A DNA stretch of 64,000 nucleotides from Helicobacter sp. 13S00401-1 (GTDB lineage: Bacteria; Campylobacterota; Campylobacteria; Campylobacterales; Helicobacteraceae), in the NCBI RefSeq assembly GCF_002272925.1, contig NZ_MLAR01000003.1, positions 1 through 64,000 on the forward strand, read 5' to 3'. The notes beneath the pieces were generated by a model, which was not told the origin of the DNA, ran no database searches, and saw only the letters and a list, made by a program, of their open reading frames with translations. This document shows, in pieces, positions 1-9,329 of the stretch (positions within the stretch are counted from its first letter, which is position 1; every line of letters begins with the position of its first letter). A program made the position numbers and the translations under genes.

Positions 1-1259
1 CTATAAGTGCTACTACAGTAGGAAGTACAACTAGTACTAATACTACTTTAGATTCTAATAGCAGTTTAGAAGAGTTAAATGCCGCCCTTGTGAAAGCACA
101 GGCTTTAGCAGATAAATATAATGAAGATTTAAAAACAGCAAAAGCTGACTACAATAATGCAGTTAGTGCATTTGGCACTGCAGCTAGCAATCTAAGTACT
201 GCTGGGCAAAATGAAACTAAGGCTATCTTAGATATAAACTCTGCAAATGGTCAAGTAAATAATGCAAACTCAAATATTTCTCAATATAGCTCTCTTGTTG
301 ATTTAGATAATAAAGCTATAGCGAGTATAACAAGTCAGATAAACACTACTAATAGTGGAATAACTAGTAATCAAAACACAATTAAAAATACAGATTTAAA
401 CTCCTTGCAAAGCACTGCACAAGCAAAACAAGCAGCACTTGCTCAGGCTCAAAGTGCACTAGATGCAGAAACGCCTACTTATAATAGCAAGCTAGCAGCT
501 GCATCTAAGTGGCAACAGCAAGCTGACTTCTATGGTAATAATGGAAGTGTTGGGAATGATCCAAATGATGCAGGCGCAATGATCGCTCAAAACTCAAATA
601 CTATAGCTAATAGAGATTTTGGTAATGAACAAACAATACACGCAAACTTACAAAATGCAGTTAAAGCAGCAAATCAAAATGTTCAAAATGCAGAATCTGC
701 CCTCTCTGCAGCACAAGCACAAGTAGCAAAGGCACAAGCTGATATAACTAATCTAACACAAACTCTTAATACTCAACAAAATACTTTAAAAACTCAAAAT
801 TCAAATTTACAACAACATAACACTAGCTTAGCAACAGCTAAAAGTAACTTACAAGCAGCTAATGAAGCACTAGCTAAGGCAACTGCTGCTAAAGCTGCAG
901 CCTTACAGCAACAAACAGACGCTACTAATGCTATGAATCAAGCCCAAAAGGATGAGACTGATGCAACCAATAGACAAAAGCTTGCTAATACTAATTTAGC
1001 CAATGCTAATAATTTGATCAACTATATACAAAGCTTAATCAATAACCGTAGGATAGTAGCTGCTAAGGAAGCACAAGACAGAGAAACAAGGCTTAAAAAC
1101 ACTCCTATCATCTTGCCTACTGCTAAGGTTGGTTTAATAGCATTTTTTGGAAAACATCAAGCCTTATCACTAGAGTATCAATACTACTTTAGAAATACAG
1201 TTCAAGGCATAGCAAGTAGTGATATCACACTTGATTATGCTTACTACTTTGGTAACTAA
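1..1259 (+). CDS. C-terminal part of a coiled-coil outer-membrane protein (Hop-like), cut by the window edge
   Basis: The reading frame is open from base 3, so the true start lies outside the window; the GTG at 90 is probably internal. About 330 visible residues are rich in Ala, Gln, Asn, Lys and Thr in heptad-like order, which predicts a long coiled coil or helical hairpin. The last ~50 residues switch to alternating aromatic/polar strands and end in an aromatic-rich Tyr-Tyr-Phe-Gly-Asn terminus, as in Helicobacter beta-barrel outer-membrane proteins. The likely reading is a barrel with a long helical insertion exposed at the surface, perhaps an adhesin. Assignment to the Hop family rests on the C-terminus only; the ligand is unknown. 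A hairpin terminator follows. Confidence 0.7.
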   Translation, partial: ISATTVGSTTSTNTTLDSNSSLEELNAALVKAQALADKYNEDLKTAKADYNNAVSAFGTAASNLSTAGQNETKAILDINSANGQVNNANSNISQYSSLVDLDNKAIASITSQINTTNSGITSNQNTIKNTDLNSLQSTAQAKQAALAQAQSALDAETPTYNSKLAAASKWQQQADFYGNNGSVGNDPNDAGAMIAQNSNTIANRDFGNEQTIHANLQNAVKAANQNVQNAESALSAAQAQVAKAQADITNLTQTLNTQQNTLKTQNSNLQQHNTSLATAKSNLQAANEALAKATAAKAAALQQQTDATNAMNQAQKDETDATNRQKLANTNLANANNLINYIQSLINNRRIVAAKEAQDRETRLKNTPIILPTAKVGLIAFFGKHQALSLEYQYYFRNTVQGIASSDITLDYAYYFGN

Positions 1260-1387
1260 GAGATAGATATAAAATATTTGGGTTTGGGTGGGTGGGATAA
1301 AAGTTTTAAAAGAACTAAAAGTAGCCATTTGTATGTTAAGGCTTACTTTTAAACTCTTAAAACTCTTTGCTTTTTTTAAGATCGCCT

Positions 1388-1447
1388 GGCTAGTAACTCT
1401 TTAAGTCTTTATTAGTGACAAAGACTTTAAGGCTACTAGCCTTTTTT
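1388..1447 (+). terminator. Rho-independent terminator of the outer-membrane protein gene
   Basis: GGCTAGTA at 1388 pairs with TACTAGCC ending at 1441. After an unpaired patch, AAGTCTTT (to 1410) pairs with AAAGACTT (from 1420). A run of six T follows the stem on the + strand. Confidence 0.8.
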
Positions 1448-1629
1448 ATTTATTAACAACTTATAAATTCTTAATAACACACCATCAAATATATACAAAA
1501 CATGTAAGTGGTAATGAGATAAATAAGGTTATAGAGTTATGGCAAGATTAATATATAAGTGAGAAGTTATGATGTACAGCAAGGGTAAAAAGTTTAAGCC
1601 CTAGTTTCTAAGATAAGGGCTTAGGTAGA

Positions 1630-1664
1630 AAAAAGATACAGAATCTTTTTAAGATTCTGTATCT
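1630..1664 (-). terminator. Rho-independent terminator of the N/S-oxide reductase gene
   Basis: A perfect 13-bp stem (1634-1646 with 1652-1664, five-base loop) lies about 20 bp past the stop codon. On the minus strand it is followed by a T-rich run. Confidence 0.8.
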
Positions 1665-1684
1665 AAAGGCTTAAAATAAAGATG

Positions 1685-4153
1685 TTAGATTTTCATCTTT
1701 TTAGGTTGTTTAAACACATCTACTGGGCTAGCTTTGCCTTTGTATTTTTCAATATTTACTAGGGCGGTGTTAGCACAGTTTGCATTAGCTAGTTTTGAAG
1801 TTGGTATATCAAGAGTTAGGATGTTTGGACAGCCATTTTTGCAAAGTGAGCCAATTTTCCCCGGTTTTACTGGGTCATACCAAACACCTTCACTTAGTCT
1901 AACTACTTTTCTAGAGATATCTTTAGTTACATAAGCACCTGCTAGTACTTCACCTCTTGCGTTAAATACTCTTACTAAGTCACCGTTTTTGATACCTTTT
2001 TCTTTAGCATCTTCTTCATTTATCCATATAGGTTCGCGTCCTGCTATAGCATAAACATCTCTTAACTTAGTTTGAGATAGCTGAGAGTGAAGTCTATAGC
2101 CACTGTGAGGACTTACCATGTGAAACTCTGCAGGTTTGTTTTTCATACCTAGCCACTCAGCTGGCTCAAACCATGAAGGATAAGGGCGGCAGTCATCGTA
2201 TTTAAAGCTAGCGATTTTTTCAGAGTAGATTTCTATCTTACCACTTGGTGTTCCTAGTGGATTTAAGATAGGATCTTCTATAAAGTTAGCGTACCTTACA
2301 AACTCTTCGCCTTCTTGAGATTCTTCAAACTGTACAGGCTTATTTTTCTCCCAAAACTCTTTAAACTCTGGCATAGGGATGTGTTGAGCCTTAGCTTGTT
2401 TTAAAGCGCCATTGTAAAACTCTTCTATCCAACCAAACTCATCTTTGCCATTACCAGTGAACTCATCATAAACGCCAAACTCTTTAGCTAGTGAGCTAAA
2501 TACATCATAGTCATCTACGCTTTCAAACTGTCTTTTTACAAGGGCTTTCATAGGAGTTATCATGATATTTGAAAAGTCCCCTACCATAGAGATGTCATTT
2601 CTTTCATACTCTGTAGTAACTGGCATAACTATATCTGCATATCTTGCAGTTGGGGTCCAGTAGGCTTCATTAACAACTACAGTATGAGGCTTTCTCCAAG
2701 CTTTCAAGTTGTTGTTAGTGTTTTGGTGATGAACTATAGGATTCCCCCCTACCCAGTAAATCATATCTATATCTGGATAAGTTACTTTGTGACCATTAGC
2801 ATCAATAGTCTTGCCCGGGTTTAAAAGAGCATCGGCAATACGCGCTACTGGGAAGGCTACTTTTGCTGAGTGGCCTGCTGTATTCATACCGCCAATAACT
2901 GCTGACTTTCTAGTAGGAACACCAGAGTTTGCATAGTGGTAAGCTAGACCAAAGCCTCCACCTGGAAGACCGATTTGCCCTATCATAGAAGCTAGAGTTA
3001 CCAGCATCCAGTGAGGTTGCTCACCGTGATGTGCTCTCTGCATAGACCAACCACTCATAAGCATAGTTCTATTTTCATAGAAAGTTTTAGCTAGATCTTT
3101 TATAACATCTACTTTTATACCTGAGATCTTAGATGCCCAAGCAGCATCTTTTACTACGCCATCAGTTTTACCTAACATGTAAGGTAAAAACTTATCAAAG
3201 CCTTCAGTATAGTTAGCTATAAAGTCTTTGTTGTACTTACCTGTTGTATACATAGTGTGCATGATACCAAGCATCAAAGGAACATCTGAGTGAGGAACTG
3301 GTGCTATCCACTCTGCATCTAGCAGCTTACAAGTTTCATTTCTAACTGGGTCTATGAAGATTATCTTTTTACCACTATTTTTAAGTTGTGCTAAGAAGTC
3401 TGCACCTAAGCCATCACTTACTGCAAAAGAGATTCTAAGAGTTAAAAGCGGGTTAGATCCCCATATAACTACTACTTTAGAATCACTTAAAACTAAAGGC
3501 CATACAGTTTGTTGCTCATAAACTTCTATGCTTCCTACAACATAAGGCATGATAACTTGAGATGCTCCAGTTGAGTAGTCTCCTGTTATACCGGAAAAAC
3601 CACCAGTCATCCCTAGGAATCTTTGAAGTAAAGCCCTGCAACTATGGACGTTACCACTGCTTTTCCAGCCATAACTTCCAGCAAAGATCCCTTCACTTCC
3701 TTTTTCTTTTCTAGTGCGTCTTATAGCATCAGCTATTAGCTTGATAGCTTTGTCATAGCTTACTCTAACCCACTCATCTCCGCCTCTAAGCTCAGGCTTT
3801 GGTGAGAGAGGATTTTCAAGATAAGATTTTCTTACCATAGGGTATCTAACTCTTGATTCTGTATAAACCATGTCTCCTATGTATTTTTGCATAGGGTTTT
3901 CCATCTTTCTTTCAACGCCAGATTCAGACTTAACTATCTTTCCGTCTTTAATGGTAACTTTTAACACGCCCCAGTGAGCACCTGTTATAACTTCACCATT
4001 TTGGACTAGCTCGCTAGTGAACTTTTTGCCTGCTACATTTGCCATCTTTTCTTTAGCACTTAAAGTGCCTCCAAAAAGACCTTGAGCCATAGGCACCATG
4101 GCAAATAATGCGCTTGCTTTTAAGACCGTACGTCTGCTGATTTTTTCTGTCAT
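1685..4153 (-). CDS. Molybdopterin N-/S-oxide reductase (TorA/BisC family), Tat-exported
   Basis: An 822-residue periplasmic enzyme of the DMSO reductase family, expected to reduce TMAO, DMSO or related oxides with electrons from a c-type cytochrome. The N-terminus has a twin-arginine signal (S-R-R-T-V-L-K at residues 6-12, then a hydrophobic stretch). The YGWKSSG segment near 161 and GDYSTGASQ near 191 fit the TorA/BisC branch, in which a Ser (here Ser194) is the molybdenum ligand. No N-terminal Fe-S cysteine motif is visible, as expected for this branch. The upstream gene on the same strand is a monohaem cytochrome c, the arrangement of Campylobacter jejuni Cj0264c/Cj0265c. The physiological substrate cannot be read from sequence. 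Confidence 0.88.
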   Translation of the reverse strand: MTEKISRRTVLKASALFAMVPMAQGLFGGTLSAKEKMANVAGKKFTSELVQNGEVITGAHWGVLKVTIKDGKIVKSESGVERKMENPMQKYIGDMVYTESRVRYPMVRKSYLENPLSPKPELRGGDEWVRVSYDKAIKLIADAIRRTRKEKGSEGIFAGSYGWKSSGNVHSCRALLQRFLGMTGGFSGITGDYSTGASQVIMPYVVGSIEVYEQQTVWPLVLSDSKVVVIWGSNPLLTLRISFAVSDGLGADFLAQLKNSGKKIIFIDPVRNETCKLLDAEWIAPVPHSDVPLMLGIMHTMYTTGKYNKDFIANYTEGFDKFLPYMLGKTDGVVKDAAWASKISGIKVDVIKDLAKTFYENRTMLMSGWSMQRAHHGEQPHWMLVTLASMIGQIGLPGGGFGLAYHYANSGVPTRKSAVIGGMNTAGHSAKVAFPVARIADALLNPGKTIDANGHKVTYPDIDMIYWVGGNPIVHHQNTNNNLKAWRKPHTVVVNEAYWTPTARYADIVMPVTTEYERNDISMVGDFSNIMITPMKALVKRQFESVDDYDVFSSLAKEFGVYDEFTGNGKDEFGWIEEFYNGALKQAKAQHIPMPEFKEFWEKNKPVQFEESQEGEEFVRYANFIEDPILNPLGTPSGKIEIYSEKIASFKYDDCRPYPSWFEPAEWLGMKNKPAEFHMVSPHSGYRLHSQLSQTKLRDVYAIAGREPIWINEEDAKEKGIKNGDLVRVFNARGEVLAGAYVTKDISRKVVRLSEGVWYDPVKPGKIGSLCKNGCPNILTLDIPTSKLANANCANTALVNIEKYKGKASPVDVFKQPKKMKI

Positions 4154-4285
4154 TGTTTCTCCTGTTGTTGAATTTAATAGATGTTGTGAATGCTTAAGGC
4201 TATCTTTCTTAAAAGATAGAGCCTTAAGATTGAAAACTTGCTTTATGTATGTCTTTTGATTGTAGTTTTGCTTTATGCGCTTAAC

Positions 4286-4882
4286 TTATTTTGTGTTAGT
4301 TCCTGGCATATCGCTAGCATTTTTTTGAAGGTATTGAACTAAAAGGTATTTGTCTTCTTTTGGGATACCAGTTCTTGGGAACATAGAATCTACAACACCT
4401 GGCCATTGATTAGCATTAAACTCTTTTGTAGCGTGTAAGCCGTGGCAAATTGAGCAGTTTTCACCATAAAGTGCTTTTGCTTTAGAGTATAAAGACTGAA
4501 CATCTTTAGAGAAGTTGCCACTATCAGTGTAAAGTTGAACTTCTACTTTATACCATTTTTTACCGCTTTCTTTATCATTAATCTCTTTTACTTTTTTAAC
4601 TTGGATATTTGCACTTTTTGCAAGACCAGCAACTAAGATTCTTCTATTGATTGCATAATAGATAGCATTATCTACACCCTCTTGAGAGTAACCTTCTATC
4701 TGTATAAGGTCTTTTTTACCTTCTTGCTTTATCATCTTAACTGCTGAAGTTGGGAGTAATCTACCAACTACTTTGTCGCTTCCTTTTTGATAAAGAGACT
4801 TAACTGTTGTAGGATACATAACATTATCCGCCGCAAACATCAGGCCTACTAAAGCTAAAAACACTAGGACTATTTTCTTCAT
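4286..4882 (-). CDS. Monohaem c-type cytochrome, electron donor to the adjacent reductase
   Basis: A 198-residue protein with a Sec signal peptide (MKKIVLVFLALVGLMFAA) and one haem-binding motif, C-S-I-C-H at 143-147. Met residues near the C-terminus could be the distal ligand. The ~120 residues before the haem domain are not a cytochrome fold I recognise, as in the C. jejuni Cj0265c-type protein. It lies 132 bp upstream of the N/S-oxide reductase on the same strand, so it most likely passes electrons from the quinol/cytochrome pool to it in the periplasm. Confidence 0.82.
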   Translation of the reverse strand: MKKIVLVFLALVGLMFAADNVMYPTTVKSLYQKGSDKVVGRLLPTSAVKMIKQEGKKDLIQIEGYSQEGVDNAIYYAINRRILVAGLAKSANIQVKKVKEINDKESGKKWYKVEVQLYTDSGNFSKDVQSLYSKAKALYGENCSICHGLHATKEFNANQWPGVVDSMFPRTGIPKEDKYLLVQYLQKNASDMPGTNTK

Positions 4883-5198
4883 TCCATCATTCCTTAAATT
4901 AAAGATATGCGTTAATTATAATGGCTTTTAGCTATAAAAGTATTCTAATAGTTAATTTTTCTACACAATTTTTAATTTTTATTCAAATTCAGTTAAATAT
5001 TTTTTACCAATAAAAACATTTTTTATCTACATACGTATCGTAATAGGCAAAAACCACTCTTTTGGTAAAAAATTTAGGTAAACATATAACTTACCTAAAT
5101 TGGCAAAAATGTATATGATTAGCTTTCTAGGGTTTGATAAAAACCCTAGTATCTAGGATAACTTAGTGGGAGAAGAAAAAAAATATTAAAAGAAAAAG
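4883..5198. other. Intergenic region with a probable terminator for msrP
   Basis: An AT-rich gap between msrP and the cytochrome gene, both leftward. A perfect 10-bp inverted repeat at 5072-5081 / 5091-5100, followed on the minus strand by a run of T, is a plausible terminator for msrP. A second perfect 9-bp hairpin at 5127-5149 has no T-tract. The promoter of the cytochrome-reductase pair should lie in the part next to 4883, but I cannot place it with confidence. Confidence 0.45.
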
Positions 5199-6215
5199 CT
5201 AAAAGTTTTTAGTTAAATCCATGCCTTTATACATCATGGCAACTTCTTCACCATAACCATTAAACATCTTAGTAGGTATGCGCTCATTAAAGAAGCTATC
5301 ACCTATATAATTTTCAGTAGCTTGAGACCATCTAGGATGTGGCACATTTGGATTAACATTAGCATAGAATCCATACTCATCACTAGCTAAACTAACCCAC
5401 ATAGTACTAGGAAGTTTATCTACAAAAGAGATTCTAACTATGCTTTTTATAGACTTAAAGCCATACTTCCAAGGCACTATCAATCTTAATGGAGCACCAT
5501 TTTGAGGCAAGAGAGCTTTACCATAAAGTCCTATAGCCATTAAAGTTAAGTCATTATAAGCTTCATCTAGTCTTAAGCCTTCAGTATAAGGAAACTTTAT
5601 CCCACCAGCTATACCTGGGGACTTTACAGCTGGCATATCAGGGTCTACTATAGTTTCAAAGTGAACATACTTTGCACTACTTAAAGGCTTAACTACAGCT
5701 AGCAAGTCTTTAAGTCTAAAACCCATATAAGGCAGGTTCATACTCCATGCTTCAACACATCTAAAGTGATAGTTTCTTTCAACTAAAGGCATCTTAGCAA
5801 CTATGGTTTCTAGGCTAAGTTTTACTGGCTTTTCTACTAAGCCATCTATAACAACACTCCAAGGATCAAGTTTAGCTTTACTAAAAACTTCTTTAGCAGC
5901 AGCACTTGAAGAAGGATCTTCTTTTTGCACTCCAAACTCATAGTAGTTATTATAAGTTTCAGCCTTTCTTTCAGGGGTTAAGGAAGGTGGAGTTAGTGCT
6001 GAGACTGGGAAGTGTGGGTCTTTTGAATATATAAACTTTCTTTTTATAAAGTCGCTTTTTTCAGCAGTAGATGCTGCATATAAGGAGCTAGTTAGTGGTA
6101 CTAGCAAACCACCAACTGCTAAGGCTTTCATTATGCTTTCTCGTCTCTCATAGTTTTCTATACTTGTTAGATCGCTATCTTTAATATCATAGCTTTTTGG
6201 TCTTTTTATCAACAT
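5199..6215 (-). CDS. msrP: MsrP, periplasmic methionine-sulfoxide reductase catalytic subunit
   Basis: A 338-residue member of the YedY/MsrP family of molybdopterin enzymes that repair oxidised methionines in periplasmic proteins. A twin-arginine segment (Y-E-R-R-E-S-I-M-K-A at 22-31) precedes a hydrophobic stretch. The molybdenum-ligand cysteine is Cys153 in FRCVEAWSM. The start is supported by an AAAGGA ribosome site upstream of the ATG. The usual membrane partner MsrQ (a haem-binding YedZ protein) is not next to it or elsewhere in this window. It shares its strand with an N/S-oxide reductase and a glycosidase, all Tat-exported. Confidence 0.9.
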   Translation of the reverse strand: MLIKRPKSYDIKDSDLTSIENYERRESIMKALAVGGLLVPLTSSLYAASTAEKSDFIKRKFIYSKDPHFPVSALTPPSLTPERKAETYNNYYEFGVQKEDPSSSAAAKEVFSKAKLDPWSVVIDGLVEKPVKLSLETIVAKMPLVERNYHFRCVEAWSMNLPYMGFRLKDLLAVVKPLSSAKYVHFETIVDPDMPAVKSPGIAGGIKFPYTEGLRLDEAYNDLTLMAIGLYGKALLPQNGAPLRLIVPWKYGFKSIKSIVRISFVDKLPSTMWVSLASDEYGFYANVNPNVPHPRWSQATENYIGDSFFNERIPTKMFNGYGEEVAMMYKGMDLTKNF

Positions 6216-6423
6216 AACTTATCCTTTCCCTATAAATGTGAAATGCAGTCATTCTAAAGCAAAAGTAACTATGATGGTAAATAAAATATAAAAAGTAAAA
6301 TTAATCTTGTATATACCTAAACTTTAATAGAATCTAGTGTTATAAAATGTAAACATAAATCATAAAAGTTAACTTTTACTTTATTAAATACTTTTTACAT
6401 AAGCAAAAGCACCTAGCCTATGC

Positions 6424-8055
6424 TCATATATCTTTAAAACTTATGAAACTTATAGCATAAGGAAGTATAGAGATTCTGCCTGCTTTTAAAGGGCTGCCTT
6501 TTAGCTCTAGAAGCTTGTCATCTTTAAGTCCTAAAGGCACACCATTAAGGCTAACTTGACCATTTTGCATAGTTTTATAAGGGTCATTTGAGTGATAAGG
6601 ACTAGGGGCTAGGACATAAATCTCACCAGCTTTTTTAAAATCAAAAGTATGAATCCTTTCAGTTGGGTTTATAATCATCATCACCCTGCCTTGTGTAGTG
6701 CCTTTAAGACTATGAGCATAGATTCTAAGGCTAGGCTCTTTTATATCTACTTCATAAACTTTTTCTCCCATAAGCTTTTGCCAAAGAAGGGCAGCATAGT
6801 AGTTTGGACGTGGCTCATAAGTCTCATAGTCAAGCAGTCCATACTCACTAGCACACAAAGTATTATGCATAACTACCTTTACTCCAGCCTTTGCTAGGCT
6901 TCCTAGTTGATTTAAGAATCTAAAAGTATCATAAAAAGTACTAGCCCATGGATTCCCACCACAAGCACTATCAGCTGTCTCTGTGACCCAAAGAGGGGCT
7001 TTTGGCATAAACTCATCCCTAAGCTTGCTATAAAATCTAGCCACATGCTCACTCTTATCTAGCCAAGTAAAACTTAAGGCGTCTTTTAAAGACGTGCCTC
7101 CTTCTTTACCCTCTCCTACACAACGCATCGAAGCTGCACCATAGTAGTGATAAGAAAAAGCATCAAACTTAGGATTTGGCTTAGCACTTAATAAATCTTT
7201 GCTACTAAGCTCACTCATATTAGCAGGAAGTGCGCCACCCTCACCCACACAGCCTGGCCCTAAAGTTATCATCCTAGGAAGATTAGCTTTAACAAACTTA
7301 GTAAATACTGCTATATCATTAGCAAAAGATTGTGCATTATAGCCCTTAGGAGCGCCACTTACGCTTAATAAATTAGGCTCGTTAAAAAACTCAGCTGCTG
7401 CTATCTTACCACCTAGCTTTTTAGTGTAGTTTGCTATCTTGATAGCTTCTTTAGGCGTCCAGATTCCATCTTTATCCCTAGTACCAGAGCTTATAGCAAA
7501 AGAAGTAACTAGCTTAGAGTTAGTTGCTTTAATAAAGTCTATAACTCCTTTCCACTCCTTTCTTGTTAGAACGTTTTCAAAACCTTTTGGAGGGCTTTTT
7601 AGTTTAGGTTTATCATCATCTTGAAAATAGATTGTATTAGCCCAGGTTCCACTAACTCTTACGTAAGTTTTCCCTAGGCTACTAGCTAGCATGCGCAACT
7701 TTTCATTTTGCAAATCTAGGGGCTTTAAGGCCTTATAAAGATTAGAGTTATCATGACTTAAGTTTGTGCTTGTGATCTTAGAATCTAGATCTTTATAAGG
7801 TGCCCAAAACTTCCCGCCAACTATCTCTACCATCTCTATGTTATAAGAAAGATATCTTTTATCCACACTTGTTAGATACTTAAAAGTTGCAGGATCTATG
7901 CTAAAAGCTTTTTTAGAATCCCAACCCTTAAAACTTTCTTCTAAAGTATTATCACTAGCTAAAAGAGAGCTTCCTAAAAAAGTCTTTGCTAAAGGGGCAA
8001 AGGCTAGCAGGGTAGAAGCCTTTAAAACACCTCGTCTATTAATCTTTTCTTTCAT
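6424..8055 (-). CDS. Tat-exported GH79 glycoside hydrolase, heparanase-like
   Basis: A 543-residue protein starting at the ATG at 8055 (AAGGAG site five bases upstream); an in-frame ATG at 8106 would place 17 residues before the Tat signal and is unlikely. The twin-arginine signal is I-N-R-R-G-V-L-K. The body matches the heparanase pattern over its whole length: acid/base Glu226 in FFNEPN, an HYYG motif near 303, nucleophile Glu359 in [12 protein letters not shown], then the conserved region ending in Pro-x-Tyr-Tyr near 417, and a C-terminal beta domain with L-N-G near 503. GH79 enzymes cut beta-glucuronides in heparan sulfate, hyaluronan or arabinogalactan. The substrate here is unknown, but host glycosaminoglycan is the obvious candidate. 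Confidence 0.8.
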   Translation of the reverse strand: MKEKINRRGVLKASTLLAFAPLAKTFLGSSLLASDNTLEESFKGWDSKKAFSIDPATFKYLTSVDKRYLSYNIEMVEIVGGKFWAPYKDLDSKITSTNLSHDNSNLYKALKPLDLQNEKLRMLASSLGKTYVRVSGTWANTIYFQDDDKPKLKSPPKGFENVLTRKEWKGVIDFIKATNSKLVTSFAISSGTRDKDGIWTPKEAIKIANYTKKLGGKIAAAEFFNEPNLLSVSGAPKGYNAQSFANDIAVFTKFVKANLPRMITLGPGCVGEGGALPANMSELSSKDLLSAKPNPKFDAFSYHYYGAASMRCVGEGKEGGTSLKDALSFTWLDKSEHVARFYSKLRDEFMPKAPLWVTETADSACGGNPWASTFYDTFRFLNQLGSLAKAGVKVVMHNTLCASEYGLLDYETYEPRPNYYAALLWQKLMGEKVYEVDIKEPSLRIYAHSLKGTTQGRVMMIINPTERIHTFDFKKAGEIYVLAPSPYHSNDPYKTMQNGQVSLNGVPLGLKDDKLLELKGSPLKAGRISILPYAISFISFKDI

Positions 8056-8165
8056 GCTTACTCCTTTTAAAAGACATAATTTATAAAGCCCATTGTAAAA
8101 ACACATTCACTAACTTTAGTAAAATAAGCCAAAACTTACAAGGCAACTTTAAAGGATGTAAAAAA

Positions 8166-9266
8166 ATGGATTCTTATGAATACGGCGAGCTTTTAAAAGG
8201 GTTAAGCACTAAATGTGCAAATATAGAAAAGATAGTAAACCCAACAAACCTAAAAAAAAGACTAGAGGAAATAGAATCTAGATCAAGCAAGGAAGACTTT
8301 TGGGAAGATGCTACCCTTGCTTCAAAACTTTTAAAAGAAAAACAAAGACTAAGTCTTTTGCTAAATGCTTATAATCTTGCTACTACTAATTTACAAGATG
8401 CAAGTGAGCTTTATGAGTTATCCTTAAGCAGTGAAGATAATGATACTTTAGAGCTTTTATATATAGATAGTGAGAATCTTACTAACACCATAAAAGACTT
8501 AGAGATAAAAGTTATGCTTAGTGATGAACTAGATTCTATGAATGCCATCTTTACCATACAGCCTGGAGCTGGCGGGACTGAAAGCATGGACTGGTGTTTG
8601 ATGCTTTATAGGATGTATGTAAGATGGGCGCAGCGTCGTGGATTTAAGCTAGAGCTTTTAGACTATCAAGAAGGCGAAGAAGCCGGTCTTAAAGGAGCAA
8701 GTTTTATCATAAGAGGGGAGAACGCTTATGGCTATGCCAAAGTAGAATCTGGCGTGCATAGACTAGTTAGGATATCTCCTTTTGATTCTAATGCTAAGCG
8801 TCACACTTCCTTTGCAAGTGTGCAAGTAAGCCCTGAGCTAGATGATAATATAGATATAGAGATCTTAGATAAAGATATAAGGATAGATACTTATAGGGCA
8901 AGTGGTGCAGGTGGTCAGCATGTTAATAAAACTGAGTCTGCTATAAGGATAACCCACCTTAAAACTGGCATAGTAGTGCAGTGTCAAAATGACAGATCTC
9001 AGCACAAAAACAAAGCCACTGCCTTAAAAATGCTAACTTCAAAACTCTACGCACTAGAAAAGCAAAAAAACGTTGATAGAGCTAATAGTAATGATAAAAG
9101 CGAGATGGGCTTTGGCTATCAAATAAGAAGCTATGTCTTAGCACCCTATCAGCAAGTAAAAGATGTAAGAAGCAATCTTGCTTACTCTAACACCCAGGCC
9201 ATACTTGATGGAGAAATAGATTCTATAATCGAAGGCGTTTTAGTAAGTCTTAATCAAGCCAAATAA
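8166..9266 (+). CDS. prfB: Peptide chain release factor 2
   Basis: A 366-residue class I release factor. The stop-codon tripeptide Ser-Pro-Phe at 204-206 is the RF2 signature (UGA/UAA), and the universal GGQ that triggers peptide release is at 249-251. The gene is one continuous frame, without the in-frame TGA and programmed frameshift that regulate prfB in E. coli. An AAGGA ribosome site precedes the ATG. It is the first of a rightward run. Confidence 0.97.
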   Translation: MDSYEYGELLKGLSTKCANIEKIVNPTNLKKRLEEIESRSSKEDFWEDATLASKLLKEKQRLSLLLNAYNLATTNLQDASELYELSLSSEDNDTLELLYIDSENLTNTIKDLEIKVMLSDELDSMNAIFTIQPGAGGTESMDWCLMLYRMYVRWAQRRGFKLELLDYQEGEEAGLKGASFIIRGENAYGYAKVESGVHRLVRISPFDSNAKRHTSFASVQVSPELDDNIDIEILDKDIRIDTYRASGAGGQHVNKTESAIRITHLKTGIVVQCQNDRSQHKNKATALKMLTSKLYALEKQKNVDRANSNDKSEMGFGYQIRSYVLAPYQQVKDVRSNLAYSNTQAILDGEIDSIIEGVLVSLNQAK

Positions 9267-9329
9267 TAGTAAGTAAAGTAAATCATGTTAGAATTAAGCG
9301 CCTAAAACTCCACTTAAAAAGACCTTATA

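Larger units (their letters stand above)
1260..1684. other. Convergent intergenic region with two terminators
   Basis: The region lies between the outer-membrane protein gene reading right and the oxidoreductase gene reading left. It holds one hairpin terminator for each strand (1388-1447 and 1630-1664, listed separately). I see no further gene, RNA or repeat in the AT-rich sequence between them. Confidence 0.6.

Noticed and set aside
8166-9266. Programmed frameshift in prfB
   Set aside because: The gene was checked for the in-frame TGA after ~25 codons that autoregulates RF2; the frame is continuous, so no frameshift is needed.
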